From Gilliamella sp. wkB112 (GTDB lineage Bacteria > Pseudomonadota > Gammaproteobacteria > Enterobacterales > Orbaceae), in the NCBI RefSeq assembly GCF_001690685.1, contig NZ_LZGL01000017.1, forward strand, positions 550,554-614,553: a DNA stretch of 64,000 nucleotides, written 5' to 3'. Positions 1-9,785 of this stretch are shown here, one piece after another; position 1 is the stretch's first letter, and each line of letters opens with the position of its first letter. The translations under genes were made by a program, and so were the position numbers. A model generated the notes under the pieces. That model saw only the letters and a program-made list of their open reading frames with translations. It searched no databases and was not told the origin of the DNA.

Positions 1-60
1 CAAGTAATCGACTTAAATCAGTAATAAAAATAGGTTAACTAAATAACTATCTTTCAATTA

Positions 61-84
61 TTCCGCTACTAACAAGTAGCGGAA
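61..84 (+). promoter_or_regulatory. Perfect hairpin upstream of uxaA
   Basis: TTCCGCTACT and AGTAGCGGAA form a 10-bp stem with an AACA loop, ending about 24 bases before the uxaA ATG. No U-tract follows on either strand, so it does not look like a simple terminator. It may be a leader structure, an operator, or the end of an upstream transcript outside the window. Confidence 0.45.
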
Positions 85-108
85 AAGTGTATTTTTAGGA
101 AAGAGTTC

Positions 109-1626
109 ATGAAAAAAACAATTAAAATCAATGGTAACGATAATGTTATTATTGCATTAGAAGCATTACACCCAGGTGATAAAATAAATAGTGAGCTATT
201 ACAAGATAATCAACAAATTACTGTTTTACAAGAAATTCCTTCAGGTCATAAAATAGCGATAAAACCGATTTCACTAGGTGAAAACATCATTAAGTATGGT
301 TTCCCTATTGGTCATGCTTCCCAAGCTATTCAAGTTGGTGAACATGTGCATACTCATAATGTTAAGACTAATCTTGGTGAACTTGATGAATATCAATATG
401 AACCTGTTGCTAATCATATTTCATCTTCACTACCGGATAGGGATGTGAACCTTTATCGACGCAAAAATGGAGATGTAGGTATTCGTAATGAACTTTGGAT
501 TATCCCAACTGTTGGTTGCGTTAACGGTATTGCAGAACAAATTCGTAAACGGTTTTTAGTAGAAATGGCAAAAGACATTGAGCTAAATCACTCTGTTTTT
601 GATGGTGTGCAACTACTTTCACATCCTTATGGATGCTCTCAATTAGGACCAGATCATCAAACGACTAAAACTATATTACAAGATATGGTCAAACATCCTA
701 ATGCTGGCGGGGTTTTAGTTATTGGTTTAGGATGCGAAAATAATCAACTCTCTGCATTTAAAGAAAGCCTTGGAGAATATGATCATGAACGTGTCCGTTT
801 TCTGATTTCACAAGAAGTGGAAGATGAAATTCAACAAGGTGTAAATTATTTACACGAATTATATCAAGTAATGAAATTAGATCGTCGTCAAACCGGTAAG
901 CTTAGTGAACTAAAATTTGGACTTGAATGTGGAGGTTCCGATGGATTATCCGGCATTACAGCAAACCCATTATTAGGAAAATTTTCTGATTATGTAATTG
1001 CTCATGGTGGAACTAGCGTGTTAACCGAAGTTCCCGAAATGTTTGGCGCCGAAACAATCTTAATGTCTCATTGTATTAATACACACATTTTTGAAAAAAC
1101 AGTAAATATGGTTAACAATTTTAAGAAATATTTTATGTCATATAACCAACCTATTTACGAAAATCCTTCTCCTGGTAATAAAGCTGGAGGAATTACAACA
1201 CTTGAAGATAAATCTCTTGGTTGTACACAAAAAGCAGGAAATAGTACCGTAGTTGATGTATTAGAATATGGTGATAGACTCAAAAATACTGGACTCAATT
1301 TATTATCAGCACCAGGAAATGATGCGGTGGCAACAGGCGCATTAGCTGCTTCTGGTTGTCACATGGTTTTATTTTCAACTGGTAGAGGAACGCCTTATGG
1401 AGGAGTAGTTCCAACAGTAAAAATTTCAACTAATTCAGCATTAGCGCAAAAAAAGAAACACTGGATTGATTTTGATGCCGGGCAACTCGTTAATGGCGTC
1501 AATATGGATAAATTGCTAGAACAGTTTGTTGATGTGATTATACAACTTGTTAACGGTAAACAAACTTGTAATGAAAAAAATGAATTTCGTGATTTATCCA
1601 TTTTCAAAAATGGGGTAACTGAATAA
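109..1626 (+). CDS. uxaA: Altronate dehydratase UxaA
   Basis: Dehydrates D-altronate to 2-keto-3-deoxygluconate in the galacturonate branch of hexuronate breakdown, in the cytosol. The 505-residue length is close to the roughly 495 residues of E. coli UxaA. An N-terminal SAF-type domain (about residues 1-85) is followed by the catalytic region with family motifs YGCSQLGPDH (about 175), LGCENNQ (about 206), LECGGSDGLSGI and NKAGGITTLEDKSLGC (about 358-373), which hold conserved cysteine and histidine residues. The C-terminus keeps GKQTCNEKNEFRDLSIFK as in the enterobacterial enzyme. A GGAAAGAG Shine-Dalgarno precedes the ATG. Other uronate genes would lie left of the window. Identification is firm. 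Confidence 0.97.
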   Translation: MKKTIKINGNDNVIIALEALHPGDKINSELLQDNQQITVLQEIPSGHKIAIKPISLGENIIKYGFPIGHASQAIQVGEHVHTHNVKTNLGELDEYQYEPVANHISSSLPDRDVNLYRRKNGDVGIRNELWIIPTVGCVNGIAEQIRKRFLVEMAKDIELNHSVFDGVQLLSHPYGCSQLGPDHQTTKTILQDMVKHPNAGGVLVIGLGCENNQLSAFKESLGEYDHERVRFLISQEVEDEIQQGVNYLHELYQVMKLDRRQTGKLSELKFGLECGGSDGLSGITANPLLGKFSDYVIAHGGTSVLTEVPEMFGAETILMSHCINTHIFEKTVNMVNNFKKYFMSYNQPIYENPSPGNKAGGITTLEDKSLGCTQKAGNSTVVDVLEYGDRLKNTGLNLLSAPGNDAVATGALAASGCHMVLFSTGRGTPYGGVVPTVKISTNSALAQKKKHWIDFDAGQLVNGVNMDKLLEQFVDVIIQLVNGKQTCNEKNEFRDLSIFKNGVTE

Positions 1627-1723
1627 TTAATTTTTTATTTCATTACTATTAATGGAATCTACAGAAAACCATTTTGTTAGAAAAAATAGAAGAAAGTTAA
1701 ATAATAAATAGTATCTATACCGC

Positions 1724-1754
1724 CTTTCATTAAGTCCAAAGGGCTTAATGAAAG
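1724..1754. terminator. Strong hairpin between convergent uxaA and lolA
   Basis: CTTTCATTAAG and CTTAATGAAAG form an 11-bp stem, extended by CC/GG around a short A-rich loop. It sits midway between the ends of two convergent genes, so termination in both directions is the likely role. The U-tract is poor on both strands, which weakens the call. Confidence 0.45.
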
Positions 1755-1835
1755 AATTTAAGAGTTACTAAAGTTAAGTTATTTAATATTAATTGACACT
1801 TTTAATTTATAGATTTTAGACGAATTAAAAAGCTA

Positions 1836-2429
1836 CTATCTTTGATCATCAATTGTTACCCCAACTGGTGGTTTAAAGTTGAATTTGCTTAATTCCACTT
1901 TGCCTAATTGTTGGCGAGATAAATCATAAAAACTGCGTTGACCATCTTCTTCAATTATTGTGAAATTTGCAATCATACCCGTTGGTAGAACAGAAATAAT
2001 AAAATCTTGATTAGAACCATCAGTTGGTTTAAGTGTAAAAGAATCTTGCTTACGGGTTACCTGATATACATTCCAAATGGGATTATGGCTATCGGTAATA
2101 AGTAACATTAAACGGTTATCAACCGTTTTCTTTAAATCCATAACACTAACTTGCTCAACTGCCGGAGTATAGACCCACATATTTTTGCCATCAGAAATAA
2201 TCGAAGTTTCGTCGGGTTCATTAATTGTCCAGTTAAAATAGTAAGGTCTGGTAACCCAAAGATCACCTTTACCTTGTTGAACTGGTTGATTATCAGCGGT
2301 TTTCACATCTTGGGTAAAGCGGGCATAAAATCCATCAATTTTATCTAATCTTTGTTGTAATACTTCTTTATCACCCGCCAATACTGACATGCTTAGGAAT
2401 AACCCAACCAATAATAACAATTTTTTCAT
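1836..2429 (-). CDS. lolA: Outer-membrane lipoprotein carrier LolA
   Basis: Periplasmic chaperone that takes lipoproteins released by LolCDE and hands them to LolB at the outer membrane. At 197 residues it is close to the E. coli protein. A Sec signal peptide starts MKKLLLLVGLFLSMSVLAG, with cleavage near residue 19. The mature part has the family features: an RLDKIDGFYARFTQ start, GKGDLWVTRPYYFNW, DGKNMWVYTPAVEQV and an FNFKPPVGVTIDDQ end. In E. coli lolA and rarA lie in the same direction. Here they diverge from a shared intergenic region. Confidence 0.95.
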   Translation of the reverse strand: MKKLLLLVGLFLSMSVLAGDKEVLQQRLDKIDGFYARFTQDVKTADNQPVQQGKGDLWVTRPYYFNWTINEPDETSIISDGKNMWVYTPAVEQVSVMDLKKTVDNRLMLLITDSHNPIWNVYQVTRKQDSFTLKPTDGSNQDFIISVLPTGMIANFTIIEEDGQRSFYDLSRQQLGKVELSKFNFKPPVGVTIDDQR

Positions 2430-2612
2430 GGCAAATCCTTATATATGCACTTGTTTTTTCTAAGCAAATTATATGCGATTGCTTATAGCTAAATTAGTGT
2501 CAAAATATTACCGTTTTTCGTCTAACTGGGAAAGATATTTTCTTTTCTTTTTCACTTATCAAGTAACCAGTATATAATACTTTAAATTTCACCCAATTGG
2601 ATAATCAACCAA

Positions 2613-3953
2613 ATGTCAAGTATGTCCTTTGATTTTACTACTGATGAATTTAAACCACTAGCTGCCAGAATGCGACCGCGTAATTTATCAGAATATATTG
2701 GGCAAGCTCAGTTATTAGGCAGTGGTAAACCTTTACCAAAAGCTATAGAGGCCGGTCATCTACATTCTATGATTTTATGGGGGCCACCAGGTACCGGTAA
2801 AACTACATTAGCGGAAATCATTGCCCATCATGCCAATGCTAAAGTTGAGCGTTTATCAGCCGTCACGTCTGGCATAAAAGATATTCGCGATGCCATTGAA
2901 CGTGCAAAAATCAATCAGCAAGCAGGCATTCGTACTATTTTATTTGTCGATGAAGTTCATCGTTTTAATAAAAGTCAACAAGATGCCTTTTTGCCATATG
3001 TAGAAAATGGCACTGTTACATTTATTGGTGCTACCACAGAAAACCCATCGTTTGAATTAAACTCTGCGCTGTTATCCCGAGCAAGAGTTTACTTATTAAG
3101 GCCATTATCAAATCAAGATATAGAAAATATTTTACAACAAGCAATGGATGATTCAGAACGTGGTTATGGGAATCAGCAAGTTGTTTTACTAGAAGAAACC
3201 AAAAAACAGATAGCCGAATTTGTAGGTGGTGATGCCAGAAAAGCGCTCAATACTCTTGAACTATTAGTTGATATGTCTGATGGTAAGCAACTCACTCCTG
3301 AATTATTAAAAGAAGTCATTGGTGAGCGCAGTGCCAGATTCGATAATCAAGGCGATCGTTTTTACGATTTAATTTCTGCGGTACACAAATCAATCCGAGG
3401 TTCATCACCAGATGCAGCCCTTTATTGGTATGCCAGAATCATCTCCGCTGGTGGCGATCCTCTCTATGTTGCTCGCCGATTATTGGCTATTGCTTCCGAA
3501 GATGTAGGTAATGCCGATCCTAGAGCTATGCAAGTGGCGTTGGCAGCATGGGATTGTTTTACTCGAGTTGGGCCAGCAGAAGGTGAACGAGCTATCGCAC
3601 AAGCCATAATTTATCTTGCCTGCGCCCCAAAAAGTAATGCTGTTTATCTTGCTTTTAAACAAGCAATGAATGATGCGCAATCAAAACCTGATTATGATGT
3701 TCCTGAACATTTACGTAATGCCCCAACTAATTTAATGAAAAATTTAGGTTATGGTGCTGAATATCGTTATGCGCATGACGAACCTAATGCTTTTGCTGCT
3801 GGTGAAAATTATTTCCCCCCTGAGCTTGCCGAGACTAAATATTATCATCCTACTTCCCGTGGTTCCGAAAAAATTTATTCCGATAAACTACTGTGGTTAG
3901 AAGAGCAAAACCGTAACAGTAATATTCAACGCTACAAATCAAAACAAAATTAA
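2613..3953 (+). CDS. rarA: Replication-associated recombination protein RarA (MgsA)
   Basis: A clamp-loader-like AAA+ ATPase that acts at stalled replication forks. At 446 residues it matches the E. coli length. Walker A is GPPGTGKTT at about 57-65, Walker B is LFVDEVHRF at about 110-117, sensor 1 is [13 protein letters not shown], and the arginine-finger region is ALLSRARVY. The C-terminal tetramerisation part contains [18 protein letters not shown] and the [12 protein letters not shown] segment. It runs divergently from lolA. The start ATG gives the same N-terminal spacing to the PLAARMRP motif as in E. coli. Confidence 0.96.
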   Translation: MSSMSFDFTTDEFKPLAARMRPRNLSEYIGQAQLLGSGKPLPKAIEAGHLHSMILWGPPGTGKTTLAEIIAHHANAKVERLSAVTSGIKDIRDAIERAKINQQAGIRTILFVDEVHRFNKSQQDAFLPYVENGTVTFIGATTENPSFELNSALLSRARVYLLRPLSNQDIENILQQAMDDSERGYGNQQVVLLEETKKQIAEFVGGDARKALNTLELLVDMSDGKQLTPELLKEVIGERSARFDNQGDRFYDLISAVHKSIRGSSPDAALYWYARIISAGGDPLYVARRLLAIASEDVGNADPRAMQVALAAWDCFTRVGPAEGERAIAQAIIYLACAPKSNAVYLAFKQAMNDAQSKPDYDVPEHLRNAPTNLMKNLGYGAEYRYAHDEPNAFAAGENYFPPELAETKYYHPTSRGSEKIYSDKLLWLEEQNRNSNIQRYKSKQN

Positions 3954-4319
3954 CCTATTATTTTAGTAAAATTTTTTAAAAACTTAGTATTTTATTGTTA
4001 ATAATAACTGAGTATCAACTATTGATTATATGAAAATATAGTAGCCTTTATCATTTCAAAGATACAATAATGTACTTAATCCATAATTGTTCCTCAAGCC
4101 TAGAAAACCAAGCATCCGTGAACATTTTTTAACTACAATTTGGTTACTAACCGATCGAATAAAGTTTAAAACGATCATTATAAAGATATTAATAGATGTC
4201 AACTATTGTTTTTGCAGGAATTGATCGAATTAAACAATTTGTCTTATATCAAAAAAGCCTTTAATCTTGTGAAAGATCAATATAAATACCCATTAAAAAT
4301 ATAAGGAATGGTAACAACA
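3954..4319. other. AT-rich intergenic stretch, no gene seen
   Basis: A 366-base gap between rarA and the adhesin-like gene. No convincing open frame or RNA gene is visible. It presumably carries the promoter of the downstream secreted protein, but no single promoter stands out from the AT-rich background. Confidence 0.5.
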
Positions 4320-5696
4320 ATGACTAAAGGTATAATAAAAAAGCCTTTTATAACAATTGTTTATATAATATCCTTTTTACAGTTTGCTAATAATGCTGAA
4401 GCCGTAACAGCAACAACAATAGCGACAATTCAAGGAAACAAACCCAGATTAGCAACCACAGTTGAAGATAATTTTGATAATTTTGAACTTTTTGGCTTAA
4501 CTGTAGATAATAAAAATTACTATGGTGATGATGCACTCAATATTCCTGTATCTGTTAGCTATCCATTTAAAGACCGCTTCAAAATAGCACCAATAAAACA
4601 ACCAGATGCAGATCAGTATTTAGATATAGATGGAGATGAACTAAGCGCCTTAACATTAAAAGATAATACTACATTAACTTGGTATTATACTGATTCTAAC
4701 AATAAGTTAGTTCAATTCACTCCCAAAAATACTGATACGTTTTGCTCAATAGCTAAAGATGGTAAAATAGGACCCTACAAAGTCAAAATATCCTCTAATT
4801 TATTATTACTTTCAAAATATGGTGATCCCAATGTTAATGAATACCCAAATGAGCAAGTAATTACACAACCATCTAAAACTTATACTGTATTAAATCATGC
4901 GGGTATTTGCTTTGCCAGACCGGAACTTAAGCCAACTGCAGCAGCCAATAGTGCATTAAATCATTGGGATAAAAGGAATGGTTTCCTAATTCAATCTAAT
5001 ATTGATATAAACAAAAACTTTCCAACAACAGCCTTTTATGGGGCAAAGTTTGATCTTCTATTGACTAAAAATGGTTTAAGAGATCAATATGATTGGGAAA
5101 TCATTAAAGGTCAAGAACTCGTCACACTTTCTCTTAACACGAAGGATGTAGTTACCATTAGCTTTAATACTCCTAATGCAATGGATCCGGAAACCGCATG
5201 GAATTATGTTATGAATTCTAATAATGGCTTTCCTGTTCTTATACAAGGAAAGCATAAGGTAACCGAACAAATAATTGACTATGGATTTGTTATAACCAAA
5301 TGGTTTTCTGGTTGGGATAAAAACATAATCGGTCAACCAAAAGGAAATATTGGTACTCGAAATCAAATCGTTGATGGTTGTGATTCATTAGGTAAACCAG
5401 GTAGTTACCGCATAAGTTATGCAAATGAAGTCAGTAATGCCAGAATGGGAGAATTCGCCGGAGATGTAACATTTACTCGGGAAATAGGTACATTATTAGG
5501 TGAATGGGGAGCTCCAAGTCAAACGGCTTATCCTAATTCATGGGCAGCGGCTACAAATCAAGATAATCTACACAGACGGTACTGGTTATGGGATACGGTA
5601 GCAAATAAATACTGTGACTTGCATTCCTATGATGCAAAATACCACTGCCGTGGTGCAGGCGAAAGAAAAAACGGTATATGTACTGCAATAAAATAA
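4320..5696 (+). CDS. Secreted adhesin-like protein, DUF823/InvasinE-type domain
   Basis: A secreted protein of about 458 residues. An ATG at 4308 directly abuts AAGGA with no spacer, so the ATG at 4320 (MTKGIIKKPFITIVYIIS) is the better start. It begins a signal peptide ending near NAEA. The body matches in layout the two proteins at 60-64 kb: an HWDKRNGFLIQ motif (compare QWDPKNGFKLQ), NFPTTAFYGAKFDLLL, a WFSGW segment, and a C-terminal cysteine-containing module with SYRISYANE, GTLLGEWG and a final YHCRGAGERKNG. I recall these features from the DUF823 adhesion domain of SinH/invasin-like proteins of enterobacteria. No beta-barrel or Ig repeats are present, so the mode of surface attachment is unknown. 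No repeat tract precedes this copy. Confidence 0.6.
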   Translation: MTKGIIKKPFITIVYIISFLQFANNAEAVTATTIATIQGNKPRLATTVEDNFDNFELFGLTVDNKNYYGDDALNIPVSVSYPFKDRFKIAPIKQPDADQYLDIDGDELSALTLKDNTTLTWYYTDSNNKLVQFTPKNTDTFCSIAKDGKIGPYKVKISSNLLLLSKYGDPNVNEYPNEQVITQPSKTYTVLNHAGICFARPELKPTAAANSALNHWDKRNGFLIQSNIDINKNFPTTAFYGAKFDLLLTKNGLRDQYDWEIIKGQELVTLSLNTKDVVTISFNTPNAMDPETAWNYVMNSNNGFPVLIQGKHKVTEQIIDYGFVITKWFSGWDKNIIGQPKGNIGTRNQIVDGCDSLGKPGSYRISYANEVSNARMGEFAGDVTFTREIGTLLGEWGAPSQTAYPNSWAAATNQDNLHRRYWLWDTVANKYCDLHSYDAKYHCRGAGERKNGICTAIK

Positions 5697-5724
5697 AACT
5701 TACTTAATCCACTTTTATATAATT

Positions 5725-5759
5725 TAAAAGATCTACTTATTGATAGGTAGATCTTTTTA
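5725..5759 (+). terminator. Rho-independent terminator of the adhesin-like gene
   Basis: AAAGATCTAC pairs with GTAGATCTTT (5727-5736 with 5747-5756), and a T-run follows on the plus strand. It lies 30 bases after the stop codon. Confidence 0.8.
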
Positions 5760-5886
5760 TTTATTGTTATCAATATCTCATTTCCAATCCCAAATTTTAA
5801 CTCAATATAACTGCATACTTATAACATTGGTATATAAATTAATTCAAGTTTTTGCAGTTTAACTTAAATGATACCAACTTGCCAAT

Positions 5887-5932
5887 ACACTATATATTGT
5901 AGTAATTTGATTAATAGGCACTATATATTGTA
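5887..5932. promoter_or_regulatory. Pair of NrdR boxes upstream of nrdA
   Basis: Two near-identical sequences, ACACTATATATTGTA at 5887-5901 and GCACTATATATTGTA at 5918-5932, match the NrdR box (acaCwAtATaTwGtgt). Their 31-bp offset, three helical turns, is the classical spacing for cooperative NrdR binding. They lie 60-105 bases before the nrdA start and predict repression of nrdAB by ATP/dATP-sensing NrdR. Confidence 0.88.
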
Positions 5933-5991
5933 TTTTTTGATTAATATCAATTATGATGCTAACACAAAAAAAACATAACACTGGGTAAAAA

Positions 5992-8277
5992 ATGAATAAA
6001 TCAATGTTAGTAACAAAGCGCAATGGTAAAAAAGAAGCAATCAATTTGGATAAAATCCACCGCGTCATTAATTGGGCTGCCGAAGGATTAGAAAATGTGT
6101 CGGTTTCACAAGTCGAATTACGGTCACACATTCAATTTTATGATGGCATAAGAACATCAGATATTCATGAAACCATAATACGTGCTGCGGCCGATCTTAT
6201 TTCACAAGATGCTCCAGATTATCAATACTTAGCAGCTCGTTTAGCGATTTTTCATTTACGTAAAAAAGCTTATAACCAATTTACTCCTCCCCCACTTTAT
6301 GAACATGTAAAAAAGCTAGTGGCAGATAAACGTTATGATAAACATTTACTGGAAGATTATACCCCAGAAGATTTTGCTCAAATGGATCAAATAATAGATC
6401 ATTGGCGAGATATGACTTTTTCCTACGCTGCAGTAAAACAACTAGAAGGAAAATATTTAGTTCAAAACCGCGTCACAGGTGAAATTTATGAAAGTGCACA
6501 ATTTTTATATATTTTAGTAGCTGCTTGTTTATTCGCTAATTACCCTAAAGCAATTCGCATGAGTTACATTAAACGTTTTTACGATGCCGTTTCAACATTT
6601 AAAATCTCGCTACCAACCCCAATTATGGCAGGGGTGCGTACACCAACTCGTCAATTCAGTTCATGTGTGCTAATTGAATGTGATGACAGTTTAGATTCAA
6701 TCAATGCCACTGCTAGCGCCATAGTTAAATATGTGTCGCAACGTGCAGGGATAGGAGTTAATGCGGGTCGAATTCGAGCTTTGGGCAGTTCTATTCGTGG
6801 CGGTGAAGCATTTCATACTGGCTGTATTCCGTTTTATAAATATTTCCAAACAGCGGTGAAATCATGCTCACAAGGTGGCGTTCGCGGTGGTGCGGCAACT
6901 GTTTTTTATCCACTTTGGCATTTAGAAGTCGAAAGTCTACTGGTCTTGCGTAACAATCGCGGGGTCGAAGAAAATCGTGTTCGTCATTTAGATTACGGGG
7001 TACAAATTAATAAATTAATGTATCAACGGTTAATTAAAAATGAAAATATTACCTTATTTAGTCCTTCAGATGTTCCCGGACTATATGATGCATTTTTTGC
7101 TGATCAGGATAAGTTTGAACTGCTTTATCAACAATATGAAAAAGATGAAAATATCCGTAAACGTGAAGTTAAGGCGGTGGAACTATTTGCATTATTAATG
7201 CAAGAACGAGCATCAACTGGGCGTATTTATATACAAAATGTTGATCACTGTAATACTCATAGTCCGTTTAATGCACAACTAGCACCCGTTCATCAATCTA
7301 ATTTATGTATGGAAATAGCCTTACCAACCAAACCGCTTAATAATATTAATGATGAAACAGGTGAAATTGCCCTTTGTACCTTATCGGCGTTTAACCTTGG
7401 TAAAATTGAATCACTTGATGATTTTGAAGAAATTGCTGATTTAGCCGTTCGCGCACTAGATTCATTACTTGATTATCAAGATTATCCGGTGCCAGCTGCT
7501 CGAAATTCTTCATTGAACCGCCGCACATTAGGTATTGGTGTGATTAATTATGCATACTATTTAGCCAAACATGGGGTTAAATATTCTGATGGTAGTGCCA
7601 ATAATTTAACTCATCGTACCTTTGAAGCTATGCAATATTATTTGTTAAAAGCCTCAAATAATTTGGCGAAAGAAAAAGGCGCCTGCCCATTATTTAATCA
7701 AACCACCTACTCTCAAGGTATTCTACCAATCGATACTTATAAAAAGGATTTAGATAGCATTACGAAAGAACCTTTACATTATGATTGGGAATCACTACGT
7801 GAGTCTATAAAAACTTATGGATTGCGCAATTCAACATTATCAGCATTAATGCCATCTGAAACTTCTTCACAAATTTCAAATGCCACCAATGGTATTGAAC
7901 CCCCACGTGGTTTTGTTAGTGTTAAAGCATCTAAAGATGGTATTTTACGCCAAGTGGTACCGGATTATAAAAATCTACAAAACTTCTATGAACTACTGTG
8001 GCAAATTCCTAATAATACTGGCTATTTACACCTAGTAGGTATTATGCAGAAATTCATTGATCAAGCTATTTCAGCCAATACCAATTACGATCCAACCAAA
8101 TTCCCAAATGACAAAGTACCAATGAAACAATTATTAGCGGATTTATTGACAGCTTATAAATTCGGCGTCAAAACCCTTTATTATCATAACACTAGAGATG
8201 GTGCTGAAGATATTCAAGGTGATATTGCCCTTACTAGTAATGATGATGGCTGTGAAGGCGGAGCCTGTAAAATTTAA
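5992..8277 (+). CDS. nrdA: Class Ia ribonucleotide reductase large subunit NrdA
   Basis: Reduces ribonucleoside diphosphates to deoxyribonucleotides together with NrdB, under aerobic conditions. Its 761 residues equal the E. coli length. The N-terminal ATP cone (LVTKRNGKKEAINLDKIHR) carries the overall activity site. FSSCVLIE holds the first redox cysteine, and SNLCMEIALP (about residue 437-446) holds the thiyl-radical cysteine and catalytic glutamate. The C-terminal tail DDGCEGGACKI carries the thioredoxin/glutaredoxin-accessible cysteine pair. NrdR boxes lie upstream and nrdB follows after about 140 bases. No sequence anomaly was seen. Confidence 0.98.
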   Translation: MNKSMLVTKRNGKKEAINLDKIHRVINWAAEGLENVSVSQVELRSHIQFYDGIRTSDIHETIIRAAADLISQDAPDYQYLAARLAIFHLRKKAYNQFTPPPLYEHVKKLVADKRYDKHLLEDYTPEDFAQMDQIIDHWRDMTFSYAAVKQLEGKYLVQNRVTGEIYESAQFLYILVAACLFANYPKAIRMSYIKRFYDAVSTFKISLPTPIMAGVRTPTRQFSSCVLIECDDSLDSINATASAIVKYVSQRAGIGVNAGRIRALGSSIRGGEAFHTGCIPFYKYFQTAVKSCSQGGVRGGAATVFYPLWHLEVESLLVLRNNRGVEENRVRHLDYGVQINKLMYQRLIKNENITLFSPSDVPGLYDAFFADQDKFELLYQQYEKDENIRKREVKAVELFALLMQERASTGRIYIQNVDHCNTHSPFNAQLAPVHQSNLCMEIALPTKPLNNINDETGEIALCTLSAFNLGKIESLDDFEEIADLAVRALDSLLDYQDYPVPAARNSSLNRRTLGIGVINYAYYLAKHGVKYSDGSANNLTHRTFEAMQYYLLKASNNLAKEKGACPLFNQTTYSQGILPIDTYKKDLDSITKEPLHYDWESLRESIKTYGLRNSTLSALMPSETSSQISNATNGIEPPRGFVSVKASKDGILRQVVPDYKNLQNFYELLWQIPNNTGYLHLVGIMQKFIDQAISANTNYDPTKFPNDKVPMKQLLADLLTAYKFGVKTLYYHNTRDGAEDIQGDIALTSNDDGCEGGACKI

Positions 8278-8415
8278 TCGCGCCCAAAATTAGTAAATAT
8301 TACCTTAAAATCAGTTTTAAAGGGGGAGCTGGTAACTCTCCCAACCATTCATCCCTTTTTGCACTGTCGAAAGGTGGTGGTAAAAGTAACTAAAAAATAT
8401 GTTAGGAGTTCTTTT

Positions 8416-9552
8416 ATGAGTATGAATTACAGTACCTTTTCGCATGTGCATAATGACCAACTTAAAGAGCCAATGTTTCTTGGCCAATCCGTAAATGTTG
8501 CCCGTTATGATCAACAAAAATATGAAATATTTGAAAAACTAATCGAAAAGCAACTATCTTTCTTCTGGCGTCCGGAAGAAGTTGATATTTCACAAGATCG
8601 TATTGATTATGCCAGCCTTCCGGAACATGAAAAACATATTTTTATCAGTAATTTAAAATATCAAACTTTACTTGATTCAATTCAAGGCCGCAGTCCCAAT
8701 GTTGCCTTATTACCCTTAATTTCAATTCCGGAATTAGAAACTTGGGTAGAAACTTGGTCATTTTCAGAAACCATTCATTCACGTTCATATACACATATAA
8801 TTCGTAATATTGTTAACGATCCATCTGTTGTTTTTGATGATATTGTAACCAATAAAGAAATTCAAAAACGTGCTGGTGATATTGCTGGTTATTATGATGA
8901 TCTTATAAGCTATTCTAGCTATTATAATTTGCTTGGTGAAGGTAAACATACCGTCAATAATAGAACTATTACTATTGATTTACGAGAACTAAAAAAGAAA
9001 CTCTACCTTTGTTTAATGAGCGTTAATGCCCTCGAAGCCATTCGTTTTTATGTTAGTTTTGCTTGTTCATTTGCTTTTGCAGAACGAGAACTAATGGAAG
9101 GTAATGCTAAAATTATCAAACTTATTGCTCGTGATGAAGCCTTACATTTAACTGGCACCCAATTTATGATTAATACCTTGCGCAGTGGTGAAGATGATCC
9201 TGAAATGCTTGAAATTGCCAAAGAATGTGAACAAGAGTGTTATGATCTATTTTTACAAGCAGCCAATCAAGAAAAAGATTGGGCTGAGTACCTATTTGCT
9301 GGTGGTTCTATGATTGGTTTAAATAAAGATATCTTATGCCAATATGTTGAATACATCACTAATATTCGTATGCAAGCAGTTGGACTAAAATTACCATTTG
9401 AAGTTAAATCTAATCCTATCCCATGGATTAATAACTGGTTAGTTTCCGATAATGTTCAAGTTGCACCACAAGAAGCCGAAATGAGCTCTTACTTAGTTGG
9501 GCAAATTGACTCCGAAATTAATGAAGATGATTTAAGTGATTTCAAACTGTAA
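8416..9552 (+). CDS. nrdB: Class Ia ribonucleotide reductase small subunit NrdB
   Basis: Ferritin-like diiron protein that makes the stable tyrosyl radical used by NrdA. An upstream in-frame ATG at 8359 would add 19 unconserved residues. The ATG at 8416 has an AGGAG Shine-Dalgarno 8 bases away and starts [19 protein letters not shown] like E. coli NrdB, so I take 378 residues. Iron ligands and the radical tyrosine are in [17 protein letters not shown]. Further ligands lie in [15 protein letters not shown] and [11 protein letters not shown]. The C-terminal tail [20 protein letters not shown] docks into NrdA. The yfaE ferredoxin gene that follows nrdB in E. coli is absent here. Confidence 0.97.
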   Translation: MSMNYSTFSHVHNDQLKEPMFLGQSVNVARYDQQKYEIFEKLIEKQLSFFWRPEEVDISQDRIDYASLPEHEKHIFISNLKYQTLLDSIQGRSPNVALLPLISIPELETWVETWSFSETIHSRSYTHIIRNIVNDPSVVFDDIVTNKEIQKRAGDIAGYYDDLISYSSYYNLLGEGKHTVNNRTITIDLRELKKKLYLCLMSVNALEAIRFYVSFACSFAFAERELMEGNAKIIKLIARDEALHLTGTQFMINTLRSGEDDPEMLEIAKECEQECYDLFLQAANQEKDWAEYLFAGGSMIGLNKDILCQYVEYITNIRMQAVGLKLPFEVKSNPIPWINNWLVSDNVQVAPQEAEMSSYLVGQIDSEINEDDLSDFKL

Positions 9553-9623
9553 AACCATACTAAAATGCATAGCACTCCTGAAACCTATTTACAAAAGGAA
9601 CATACTGATGTTCCTTTTTGTTA
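9553..9623 (+). repeat. Intergenic CTCCTGAAAC element, copy A, with terminator
   Basis: Starts right after the nrdB stop. It holds GCATAGCACTCCTGAAAC, then a perfect hairpin, AAAAGGAACAT (9593-9603) with ATGTTCCTTTT (9608-9618), ending in T residues, which is a rho-independent terminator. The whole segment, including the last nrdB codons (TTTCAAAC-GTAAA), is repeated after the lipoprotein gene 0.96 kb downstream. Shorter versions occur at 21679 and 54605. Confidence 0.8.
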
Positions 9624-9785
9624 TTAATGTTAGTCCCACGTTAATTCAAGTTATTAACTTGATTAATATCACCTTACATCATTGATATAAATTTATTATT
9701 TCAATTAAAGTATAGAAGTTTATCTTGATATATTCTCGAATTAACTTAATATTTCATAAATATATCTATAATGTAAGGAAACAAA

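Noticed and set aside
61..84. Hairpin before uxaA as a rho-independent terminator
   Set aside because: No U-tract follows on either strand, so it is listed only as a structured leader or operator.
8359..8415. Upstream ATG as the nrdB start
   Set aside because: The extra 19 residues are not part of the NrdB family, and the AGGAG ribosome-binding site sits before the ATG at 8416.
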